From the NCBI RefSeq assembly GCF_010820665.1, contig NZ_JAAIKC010000004.1:124001-188000 (forward strand): a DNA stretch of 64,000 bases. Reading direction: 5' to 3'. The notes beneath the pieces are model-generated. The model saw only the letters and a program-made list of their open reading frames with translations. It had not been told where the DNA came from and made no database searches. Shown in pieces: positions 54,774 to 62,021 of the stretch. The first letter of the stretch is position 1, and each line of letters starts with the position of its first letter. Source of the stretch: Paenibacillus sp. SYP-B3998. Lineage in GTDB: Bacteria; Bacillota; Bacilli; Paenibacillales; NBRC-103111. A program made the position numbers and the translations under genes.

Positions 54774-55655
54774 CTACGTCACTTTTTCTTTTATCTTCTC
54801 TTTTTTAGCTCTTGCTTTCGGTTTTTTTACCTCTACGACGCTTGCGTCCGGCTCAAGCATCACGGTGCTAAAATCAACTGTATCTTTTGGCTTTGTAGCA
54901 TCGAGGCTTGCTTGCAGCGCAGCCATGAGATCAATCACGCTCGTTTTCTGTAACTCAGGCGCGGATTGCACCTCTTCACCGGCAATTTTATGTTCAATGG
55001 CCTCCATCAACCGGCCGCGGTATTCGTCTTTATATTTTTCTGGCTCAAAAGGCGTCGATAGCTGATTGATCAGCATTTTCGCCATATCAAGCTCTCGATC
55101 GCTCACATTAATCTGTTCCGGAAGATTAGGGACTTGACTGATCGGTCGAATTTCATCGGGATAGAAAATGGTTTCCATAGCCAAGCAGTTATCGATGACA
55201 CGTATTGCCGCTAGTGAGCTTTTGGAGCGAATGGATACTTTGGAGATACCAATTTTGCCGGACTGCTTCATGGATTCAAGCAATAAGCTGTATGCGCCAG
55301 AACCTGTTTCACCAGGCCCAAGATAATAAGTCTTATGAAAGTATACCGGATCAATATCCGTCAAGTTGACAAAATCTAAGATCTTAATTTCCTTATTAGC
55401 TTCCCCGGAGATAGTCTCCAGCTCATCTTTTTCGAAAATGACAAATCGTCCAGGCTCGTATTCATAGCCTTTAGATATTTCGTCCCATTCTACTTCCTTC
55501 TCGCAAGTATTGCATTTCCTCACATAGGCCAGAGGTGTTATACACGTTTTGTGAATATAACGCATCGAAATATCCTTATCTTCCGTTGCCGAAAACATTT
55601 TTACGGGGACATGAACAAGCCCGAAACTAATGGCGCCTTTCCATACAGTATGCAT
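54774..55655 (-). CDS. ku: Bacterial Ku protein
   Basis: The 293-residue protein has the Ku core from TVWKGAISFGLVHVPVKMFSA through HKTCITPLAYVRKCNTCEKEVEWDEISKGYEYE, then PVYFHKTYYLGP and LPEQINVSDRELDMAKMLI, and a basic C-terminal tail (KKPKARAKKEKIKEKV) that helps DNA binding. It holds broken ends and recruits the ligase. It is divergent from a 60-residue gene and sspH, so it may serve germinating spores. Confidence 0.96.
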   Translation of the reverse strand: MHTVWKGAISFGLVHVPVKMFSATEDKDISMRYIHKTCITPLAYVRKCNTCEKEVEWDEISKGYEYEPGRFVIFEKDELETISGEANKEIKILDFVNLTDIDPVYFHKTYYLGPGETGSGAYSLLLESMKQSGKIGISKVSIRSKSSLAAIRVIDNCLAMETIFYPDEIRPISQVPNLPEQINVSDRELDMAKMLINQLSTPFEPEKYKDEYRGRLMEAIEHKIAGEEVQSAPELQKTSVIDLMAALQASLDATKPKDTVDFSTVMLEPDASVVEVKKPKARAKKEKIKEKVT

Positions 55656-55691
55656 CTATAGATCCCTCCCAACTACCTAGATTTCATTAGT

Positions 55692-55735
55692 ATTCTCTTA
55701 ATGAATTTCATTTATACGACAGGTAATAAGAGAAT
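55692..55735. promoter_or_regulatory. Inverted repeat between ku and the 60-aa gene
   Basis: ATTCTCTTA (55692-55700) and TAAGAGAAT (55727-55735) are a perfect 9-bp inverted repeat with a 26-base centre, in the divergent promoter region. Confidence 0.5.
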
Positions 55736-55810
55736 GCTTTTTGAAAAGCAAGGGAACCTTAATGATGGCACTTTCACATTACCAATCACACAGGTAAGGA
55801 GGGATTCAGG

Positions 55811-55993
55811 ATGGCACAAGATTCGAATGCAGCGGAAGATGCAAACCACCAAGGACAAGAAAACTATTTCATGGACATTGATCGTATGATTAATGAAGGT
55901 CTAGGCGGCGGTAACGTCACCCTACACAATGGATTAATTGAATCCTCGACAACGGATACCATGGATCATCCAGAATCTGTAACGGGCGATTAA
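55811..55993 (+). CDS. Small acidic protein, unknown (60 aa)
   Basis: The 60-residue protein is acidic and hydrophilic (MAQDSNAAEDANHQ; MINEGLGGGNVTLHNGLIES) with no membrane stretch. I do not recognise it with certainty. An excellent AAGGAGGGA site precedes the ATG, and sspH follows after 33 bases, so the pair may be co-expressed in the forespore. Confidence 0.7.
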   Translation: MAQDSNAAEDANHQGQENYFMDIDRMINEGLGGGNVTLHNGLIESSTTDTMDHPESVTGD

Positions 55994-56026
55994 GTAAGTT
56001 GGCTTAGGAAGGAGACCAGGACCTTT

Positions 56027-56209
56027 ATGAACGTACATCGCGCTCAAGAGATTTTGGCAGCGGATGTGAAGATTGACGTTGAGCTAAACGGCTTGCCGGT
56101 TTGGATTGATAGCGTTGATTCGGCAAAAGCGTTGGCTAAAGTTCATGCCGAAGAAAATCCGGCCGATGCCCGCACGGTATCCGTCCAAGAGCTAGAGGAA
56201 GTCCACTAG
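56027..56209 (+). CDS. sspH: Small acid-soluble spore protein, H type
   Basis: The 60-residue protein starts MNVHRAQEILAADVKIDV and continues with NGLPVWIDSVDSAKALAKVH, matching SspH of B. subtilis in length and layout (MN...RA.EI start, VWI turn). These are minor spore-core proteins. GGAGG is well placed upstream. Confidence 0.9.
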   Translation: MNVHRAQEILAADVKIDVELNGLPVWIDSVDSAKALAKVHAEENPADARTVSVQELEEVH

Positions 56210-56226
56210 TCAAATGTATGAACGAG

Positions 56227-56262
56227 AAGCCTACCCTGATCGATAAAGGGTGGGCTTTTTTC
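56227..56262 (+). terminator. Terminator of the sspH gene
   Basis: AAGCCTACCCT and AGGGTGGGCTT form a stem with a small loop, followed by TTTTT. Confidence 0.88.
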
Positions 56263-56271
56263 CGTAGAGAG

Positions 56272-56301
56272 TTGATGTTGCAGGGACGCGAGGACTATAA
56301 T
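56272..56301 (+). promoter_or_regulatory. Promoter of tsaE-tsaB-rimI-tsaD
   Basis: TTGATG (56272-56277) and TATAAT (56296-56301) are 18 bases apart. Transcription should start near 56308. Confidence 0.8.
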
Positions 56302-56331
56302 AGGAGCAGCACGCGCAAACGGAAGAAAGGG

Positions 56332-56823
56332 ATGAGATCACTGACTCAATCCACCTATACGTATCACTCCTCACATGAGGAGGACACAGATCGGCTGGGT
56401 AAGCTGCTTGCTGCATATATGATGCCAGGAGCGGTACTTACACTGGATGGCGATCTTGGGGCGGGAAAAACGAGATTCTCGCAAGGGTTCGCAAGAGCAA
56501 TAGGAGTAACAGATATCGTAAATTCGCCAACCTTTACAATTGTGAAAGAATACGAGGGAGCTGAGCTCCCTTTCTATCATATGGACATGTACCGCATTTC
56601 ACAAATGGAGGCAGATGATCTAGGGCTGGAAGATTACTTTTACGGCGCAGGCGTGACGCTGATTGAATGGTCAAGCTTGATTGAAGATTTGCTGCCCTCC
56701 GAAAGATTGTCGATTACAATTGCCCATCACGGTGAGCAAGCAAGACGATTTCATCTAACCCCACATGGGGAGCTCTACCAGCAATGGTGTGCGCAAATGA
56801 AGGAGAACGGACATTTACGATGA
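56332..56823 (+). CDS. tsaE: tRNA t6A synthesis ATPase TsaE
   Basis: The 163-residue protein has Walker A GDLGAGKTRF near residues 39-48, NSPTFTIVKEY, and HMDMYRI, typical for TsaE, which powers the TsaBD complex that makes the t6A base of ANN-reading tRNAs. ATG 56332 after AGAAAGGG gives the usual length; an upstream extension to 56218 has no site. Confidence 0.94.
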   Translation: MRSLTQSTYTYHSSHEEDTDRLGKLLAAYMMPGAVLTLDGDLGAGKTRFSQGFARAIGVTDIVNSPTFTIVKEYEGAELPFYHMDMYRISQMEADDLGLEDYFYGAGVTLIEWSSLIEDLLPSERLSITIAHHGEQARRFHLTPHGELYQQWCAQMKENGHLR

Positions 56824-57668
56824 CAGAATCAACTTTAACGCACAAAACACGACTTTTAGCCATCGATACATCCACTTCTTCGATGACCGTAGCGATACTA
56901 CAAGATGGTGAATTGATTGGGGAACTCAGCTCTCATGCTGAAAAGAACCACTCTATCGGACTTCTTCCTGATATTCGGAAGCTCCTGAACAGCTTAGATC
57001 TTAAGCCCAAGGACCTGAGTGCTGTTGCGATCGGGCAAGGTCCAGGTTCTTACACGGGAGTTCGGATCGGAGTTTCCGTAGCCAAAACATTGGCTTGGTC
57101 ATTAGGGCTTGATCTGATTGGTGTATCCAGCTTGGAAGCGATGGCGCTTGGTGGAAGCCTTAAGGATTCAGAAGCTCAAGGAAGCGGAAGCAGGGTGAGG
57201 TGGGTTATTCCGCTCATGGACGCCAGACGCAAGCAGGCCTTCACCGCTGTTTATGAAGCGTCAGGAGTTGTAAACGTAAATTCAAATTTAGCATGGCGCA
57301 CGGTTCTGCCTGACGGCATCCGTGTCATGGAGCCTTGGACGGAACAATTACTTGCTTTAGCGACAAGTGCTGAACTGCGTCAACAATTGACAGACATTCC
57401 GGGACTAGGAGTACCGGAAGAGATCATTTTCGTCGGCGAGACGGCAGGATTCGCAGATCAAATTGATCGGTTTACGCAGCAATGGACAGGCATTGTTCGG
57501 ACACTGCCTTACGCTATTGAAGGGCAATTCATTGGGCATCTGGCTAATGAGCGTCTGAAACAGGGACAGAAAGATGTGACTCATACCTTCGTTCCCAATT
57601 ACACACAGCTTCCAGAGGCAGAAGTGAATTATTTAGCGAAGCAAAAACAGCTGAAAGGGGAGAACTGA
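56820..57668 (+). CDS. tsaB: t6A synthesis subunit TsaB
   Basis: The 282-residue protein has the TsaB start LLAIDTSTSSMTVAIL, HSIGLLPDI, and IGQGPGSYTGVRIG. TsaB is an inactive scaffold that binds TsaD and TsaE. The ATG overlaps the tsaE stop (ATGA). It is somewhat longer than typical (about 230-240), with extra residues between about 120 and 145. Confidence 0.94.
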   Translation: MTESTLTHKTRLLAIDTSTSSMTVAILQDGELIGELSSHAEKNHSIGLLPDIRKLLNSLDLKPKDLSAVAIGQGPGSYTGVRIGVSVAKTLAWSLGLDLIGVSSLEAMALGGSLKDSEAQGSGSRVRWVIPLMDARRKQAFTAVYEASGVVNVNSNLAWRTVLPDGIRVMEPWTEQLLALATSAELRQQLTDIPGLGVPEEIIFVGETAGFADQIDRFTQQWTGIVRTLPYAIEGQFIGHLANERLKQGQKDVTHTFVPNYTQLPEAEVNYLAKQKQLKGEN

Positions 57669-57670
57669 TC

Positions 57671-58183
57671 ATGGAGCAACAGCATCAAGCTTATATTGCG
57701 GAAACTTCGTTGGTGTTCCGTTCCATGCGTCTGGAAGATATCCCTTTTATTTGTGAAATTGAGCAGGAAGCTTTCACAACGCCTTGGACAGAAGGCGCTT
57801 TTCATAATGAACTGACGAACAATCAATTTGCTAGTTATATGGTAATGGATATTGAGGGTGAAGTGGCCGGTTATGGCGGTATGTGGCTCATTATGGAGGA
57901 AGCTCACGTCACGAACGTAGCCGTTCGTGATTCCTATAGAGGCCGTAAGCTTGGAGAGCGCCTGCTTAGCGAATTGATGCGGACCGCTACATTCCTTGGG
58001 GCTTTTCGCATGACACTTGAAGTAAGAGCTTCTAATTATGTGGCTCAAAATCTGTATGAAAAGCTTGGCTTCCGCTCCGTCGGTGTCCGCAAAGGCTACT
58101 ATACGGATAACCGCGAGGATGCCATTATTATGTGGGCGGATCTGCCTAAGTCCAAGAGCAGAAAGGATAGTCTCGAAGACTGA
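57671..58183 (+). CDS. rimI: Ribosomal protein S18 N-acetyltransferase type
   Basis: The 170-residue GNAT enzyme has RLEDIPFICEIEQEAFTTPWTEGAFHNEL and the acetyl-CoA loop VRDSYRGRKLGERLL, then YEKLGFRSVGVRKGYY. RimI acetylates the N-terminus of S18; the place in the tsa operon is standard. Confidence 0.93.
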   Translation: MEQQHQAYIAETSLVFRSMRLEDIPFICEIEQEAFTTPWTEGAFHNELTNNQFASYMVMDIEGEVAGYGGMWLIMEEAHVTNVAVRDSYRGRKLGERLLSELMRTATFLGAFRMTLEVRASNYVAQNLYEKLGFRSVGVRKGYYTDNREDAIIMWADLPKSKSRKDSLED

Positions 58184-58205
58184 GACCGTAGAACAGGTGA
58201 AGAAG

Positions 58206-59267
58206 TTGACTAATCAAACACAACAATCAGAACTAACCGGCTATAAACAATCAACGAAACCTGTCTATATTTTGGCGATTGAAACAAGCTGTGATGAGAC
58301 GTCTGTCTCCATTGTGGAAAATGGCAAGATAATTCGCTCAAACGTGATTTCGAGCCAGATCGAAACCCATCAACGTTATGGTGGCGTTGTACCAGAGGTC
58401 GCTTCTCGCAAGCATGTGGAATCGATCACATGGATGATAGAGGAAGCGGTGGAGGAAGCTGGAGTGAAGATGGAGGAACTGTCTGCTATCGCAGTGACGG
58501 AAGGGCCGGGACTTATTGGGGCCTTGCTGGTCGGTGTGGTAGCAGGTAAAGCGTTAGCCTTGGCATTGGACCTTCCGCTCATTGGCGTCCATCATATCGC
58601 CGGCCATATTTATGCCAATCAGCTCGTTCATGAGTTGGAGTACCCCCTCATCGCACTTGTTGTGTCCGGGGGACACACGGAGCTGATTCACATGGAAGGC
58701 CCCGGTCAATTTCGTATTATTGGCCGAACTCGCGATGATGCTGCAGGCGAAGCCTACGACAAGATTGCACGCGCTATGGGTCTACCATACCCCGGCGGAC
58801 CGCATGTCGATCGGCTTGCACAGGAGGCCGATCATGCGATCACGCTTCCGCGCGCTTGGCTCGAAGCGGACTCTTACGACTTCAGCTTCAGCGGTTTGAA
58901 ATCCGCTGTGCTGAACGTCGTGAACCAAGCCAAGATGCGCGGTGAGGCTGTGCAAACCGCACAGATCGCCAGAGGCTTCCAAGAATCAGTCATCGATGTT
59001 CTTGTTGAGAAAGCAAGCCGCGCCGTCCGAGAATTCGGTGCGAAACAGCTCCTGCTCGCTGGCGGCGTTGCCGCGAACAAAGGGCTTCGCAGCCGACTCG
59101 CGGAGCGCTGCGAGAAGCTGAATGTCCCGCTGCTTGTGCCTCCACTAGGCCTTTGTACGGACAACGCAGCCATGATTGCGGCTGCCGCTTTCCTGAAGTG
59201 GGACAAGCAGGAGTTTGATGAGCTGGACCTGAAAGCGGAACCGTTGTTGAAGCTTGAAGAATGGTAG
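58206..59267 (+). CDS. tsaD: tRNA N6-adenosine threonylcarbamoyltransferase
   Basis: The 353-residue enzyme transfers threonylcarbamoyl to A37 of tRNA. It has ILAIETSCDETS, VPEVASRKH, the metal ligands in HHIAGH, VSGGHTELI, and DEAGEAYDK-like DDAAGEAYDKIARAMG, then LLAGGVAANKGLRSRL. TTG 58206 follows AGGTGA; GTG 58197 is an alternative. The end (58800-59150) is G+C-rich. Confidence 0.93.
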   Translation: MTNQTQQSELTGYKQSTKPVYILAIETSCDETSVSIVENGKIIRSNVISSQIETHQRYGGVVPEVASRKHVESITWMIEEAVEEAGVKMEELSAIAVTEGPGLIGALLVGVVAGKALALALDLPLIGVHHIAGHIYANQLVHELEYPLIALVVSGGHTELIHMEGPGQFRIIGRTRDDAAGEAYDKIARAMGLPYPGGPHVDRLAQEADHAITLPRAWLEADSYDFSFSGLKSAVLNVVNQAKMRGEAVQTAQIARGFQESVIDVLVEKASRAVREFGAKQLLLAGGVAANKGLRSRLAERCEKLNVPLLVPPLGLCTDNAAMIAAAAFLKWDKQEFDELDLKAEPLLKLEEW

Positions 59268-59306
59268 ACAAAGTGGGCCCGAAAAATAAATTTTCTGATA
59301 ACTGCA

Positions 59307-59335
59307 TTGACTTTATAAAAACAGCATATTATAAT
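59307..59335 (+). promoter_or_regulatory. Sigma-A promoter of the leuA leader
   Basis: TTGACT (59307-59312) and TATAAT (59330-59335) are separated by 17 bases, a near-consensus promoter for the tandem T-box transcript. Confidence 0.9.
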
Positions 59336-59344
59336 CACAATCAA

Positions 59345-59623
59345 TACTTCAAACGCAACGAACGGGATTAGTAAGGAAGATCAGTTTCGCTCAGAGAGCT
59401 GCGCATTTGGTGAGAGCGCAGACGAAACGACACCTGAACTCGCCCGGGAGCGGTAAGACTGATTAGGATGCCAAGGATCCAGCACCCCAGTAGGTCTTGA
59501 CGGTTGACCCCCGTGATCAGGTACATGAGTGGTTTCGAGTGTCAAAGCTCGGATCAATTAGAGTGGTACCGCGGAAGGCTCAAGCCTGTCGTCTCTTTTA
59601 TAGAGATGGCAGGCTTTTTTGGT
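59345..59623 (+). promoter_or_regulatory. T-box leader 1 (leucine)
   Basis: A complete T-box riboswitch: the AGTA and AGAGAG bulge elements and GGTG loop of stem I, a specifier GAA-CTC at 59439-59441 (leucine CUC), the T-box GAGTGGTACCGCG (59561-59573) whose TGGT pairs with an ACCA tRNA end, and a terminator stem (about 59582-59621) with TTTTTT. Uncharged leucine tRNA should allow read-through. Confidence 0.92.
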
Positions 59624-59679
59624 TGTTCTGAAACTAAACGTTCTGAAACAAATTAACTTACAAACCCTATAAATAAAAC

Positions 59680-59963
59680 GCAATGAACAAGAGTAGTAAG
59701 GGCCTATTTGAACGGTACAGAAAGCTGCGGGATGATGCGACGCAGTCCGTGAACGCCCCGAACTCGCTTGGAAGCGGTCGTCCTGAGCAGTCAGTCCATA
59801 TGACTATTAGGGATGAACGGTTGGCCTCCGTGATGAGGTGACATGGAGCGGGATGCCGCTCTGTGTCTGAGGTGGACTCCCTAACCAGAGGAGTCAACAA
59901 GAGTGGTACCGCGCTGGGTGAAGACCTGTCGTCTCTTTGATAGAGATGACGGGTCTTTTTTGC
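59680..59963 (+). promoter_or_regulatory. T-box leader 2 (leucine)
   Basis: A second complete T-box follows: AGTA near 59693, specifier GAA-CTC at 59763-59765, the same T-box GAGTGGTACCGCG (59901-59913), and a terminator stem (about 59922-59961) with TTTTTT. No good promoter lies between the two, so both must be passed in series. Confidence 0.92.
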
Positions 59964-60093
59964 GTGGATTTAAGGTGCGCTAAAGGCAAATGGCTCACAG
60001 GGAAACATCGTATTATCGTACCCAGCAGGAGCAAAGTACTGAAAAAATGGCAAATAGGTCTAGTTTCACCCAAATTTGAGGAGGATGATTAAG

Positions 60094-61659
60094 ATGGAAA
60101 ACAACAATTACAGACGCATTCGCATTTTTGATACAACGCTGAGAGATGGAGAGCAAGCGCCAGGCGCATCCCTATATCCTGAGGAAAAAATTCGGATCGC
60201 TAGACAGCTGGCGAAAATGGGGGTAGACACCATTGAACCAGGCTTTCCGATTTCCAGTCCTGGCGATTTCCAAGCCGTTCAGCAAATTTCACGCGAGCTG
60301 CAAACGCTAGAAATATGCGGCTTTGCTCGGACGGTCAAGGAGGACATCGACGCTGCTGTGAAAGCAACGCAGGATGCTGCACAGCGCCGTATCCACATGT
60401 TCCTTTCATCCTCGGACATTCATCTTGACTTCCAGCTGCGCAAATCTCGCAGTCAAGTTGTAGAGATTGCTCGTTCGATGGTCGCTTATGCCAAACAATT
60501 TGTTGATCGAATCGAGTTCTCGCCGATGGATGCTACGCGTACGGGAGATGAATTCCTGTTTGAGGTTCTGGAAGCTGTTATTGCTGAAGGAGCAACGATT
60601 CTTAATATCCCGGATACGGTTGGTTACGCGCTTCCTGAGGAATACGGCGCTATGTTCCGACGAGTCCGGCAGAGCGTTCGTGGCGGAGATACGGTAGAAT
60701 ACAGCGCTCACTGCCATAATGATCTAGGCCTTGCCGTGGCGAACAGCTTAGCTGCGATAGCAGCAGGTGTGACACATGTGGAGGTGACCGTGAACGGGGT
60801 TGGTGAACGCGCAGGGAACTGTTCACTGGAGGAATTGGTTATGGCGATTGAAACTCGTAAACAAACGATGGGCGTTGAAACCGGAATCGTCATGAATGAG
60901 GTGTTCAACACCTCGAAGATGGTCAGCCGCATTATGGGCTTCCCAATTGCTTATAACAAGCCAATCGTTGGCCGTAACGCGTTTCAACATGAAGCAGGTA
61001 TTCATCAAGATGGCTTGCTGAAGAACCGCAATACGTATGAAATTATGGATCCAGAGAAACTGGGTATTCCGCGGTCCATGATTATTCTAGGCAAGCACTC
61101 TGGTCGCCATGCGCTGAAGCATCGCGTCGGGCAGTTCGGTGTGGAGATGACGGGTGAAGAGCTGGAAGCTCTGTACACACGTTTCAAAGTGAAAGCGGAT
61201 GAACAGAAGATCGTCACTGACGATCAATTGATGGAACTTGTGGGGTCTACAATTGAAGGCCAAATGGAAGCCTTCACCTTGACGCATGTACAAGTGGTAA
61301 GCAGCAGTGATCGGGATCGTGTAGCTTCCGTTTCTGTTCGCAACAATCAGACAGGTGAGGAAAAGGCTTACTCAGGAACAGGTGAAGGTCCGATCGAAGC
61401 AATTATTCAAAGCTTGAGACAAGCGATACCGATGGAAGTTGACTTCTCAGATTTGGAGCTGCATTCGCTATCCACAGGTGAAAGAGCAACGGGAGAAGCG
61501 GAAGTTACGATTTCCATTAACGGTCAAACTTACAAAAACACGGGAATTGACCAAGATGTGCTAGTCGCTGTAGCCAAGGCATTCGTGTCGGCTTGCAATC
61601 AAGCGGCTCGCATGCAGAGCGAATCCGCACGGCAAGCTGAAGCTTCATCAGCCTCCTGA
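60094..61659 (+). CDS. leuA: 2-Isopropylmalate synthase
   Basis: The 521-residue enzyme catalyses the first committed step of leucine synthesis. It has the HMGL-like start [18 protein letters not shown], the metal ligands in [50 protein letters not shown], and a C-terminal LeuA regulatory domain for leucine feedback. ATG 60094 follows AGGAGG. Tandem leucine T-boxes precede it; no other leu or ilv gene lies downstream in the window. Confidence 0.95.
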   Translation: MENNNYRRIRIFDTTLRDGEQAPGASLYPEEKIRIARQLAKMGVDTIEPGFPISSPGDFQAVQQISRELQTLEICGFARTVKEDIDAAVKATQDAAQRRIHMFLSSSDIHLDFQLRKSRSQVVEIARSMVAYAKQFVDRIEFSPMDATRTGDEFLFEVLEAVIAEGATILNIPDTVGYALPEEYGAMFRRVRQSVRGGDTVEYSAHCHNDLGLAVANSLAAIAAGVTHVEVTVNGVGERAGNCSLEELVMAIETRKQTMGVETGIVMNEVFNTSKMVSRIMGFPIAYNKPIVGRNAFQHEAGIHQDGLLKNRNTYEIMDPEKLGIPRSMIILGKHSGRHALKHRVGQFGVEMTGEELEALYTRFKVKADEQKIVTDDQLMELVGSTIEGQMEAFTLTHVQVVSSSDRDRVASVSVRNNQTGEEKAYSGTGEGPIEAIIQSLRQAIPMEVDFSDLELHSLSTGERATGEAEVTISINGQTYKNTGIDQDVLVAVAKAFVSACNQAARMQSESARQAEASSAS

Positions 61660-61706
61660 TTTAAATTGTATGAAAACTTAGATATATACATGGCATGTGT
61701 GCAAGG

Positions 61707-61902
61707 TTATACACACGGCCTGTGGATAATGTGCATAACTATAGTAAAGTCACAATTACCAACGGTTCTAGAACCTTGTATAAAAGAATAACTTTTTCAT
61801 ATTTTTTTGTGGACAATGTGGATAACAATGTGGAAAAGGGAAAAAAGACTGATAGAGAGGCAGATTATGCCTCTCTTTTTATGTGGATAACGATGTGAAT
61901 AA
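61707..61902. promoter_or_regulatory. DnaA-box cluster downstream of leuA
   Basis: TGTGGATAA (the complement of TTATCCACA) occurs exactly at 61721-61729, 61817-61825 and 61882-61890. One-mismatch copies are TGTGCATAA 61730-61738, TGTGGACAA 61808-61816, TGTGGAAAA 61829-61837, TGTGAATAA 61894-61902 and, in opposite direction, TTATACACA 61707-61715. Two pairs are directly abutting. A leuA terminator lies inside the cluster. No other feature is seen in 61660-62021. Confidence 0.8.
61854..61880 (+). terminator. Terminator of leuA
   Basis: AGAGAGGCA and TGCCTCTCT form a stem with a 5-base loop followed by TTTT. Confidence 0.88.
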
Positions 61903-62021
61903 GTGAATAAGTGAAAATCACGCATACTGGAATTATCGGAACAATCCGTCAGTAGCAGGCGTTGGATAGGTTTCCCATTGGTTGAAAATGCTATAAGTAA
62001 AAAACGATCGAGGGAATATCT

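Noticed and set aside
59667-59900. 77-codon frame on the minus strand
   Set aside because: It lies wholly inside the second T-box leader, which explains the sequence better.
61707-61902. Chromosomal origin of replication
   Set aside because: DnaA boxes are present, but dnaA, dnaN, rpmH and an AT-rich unwinding element with DnaA-trio are not seen nearby.
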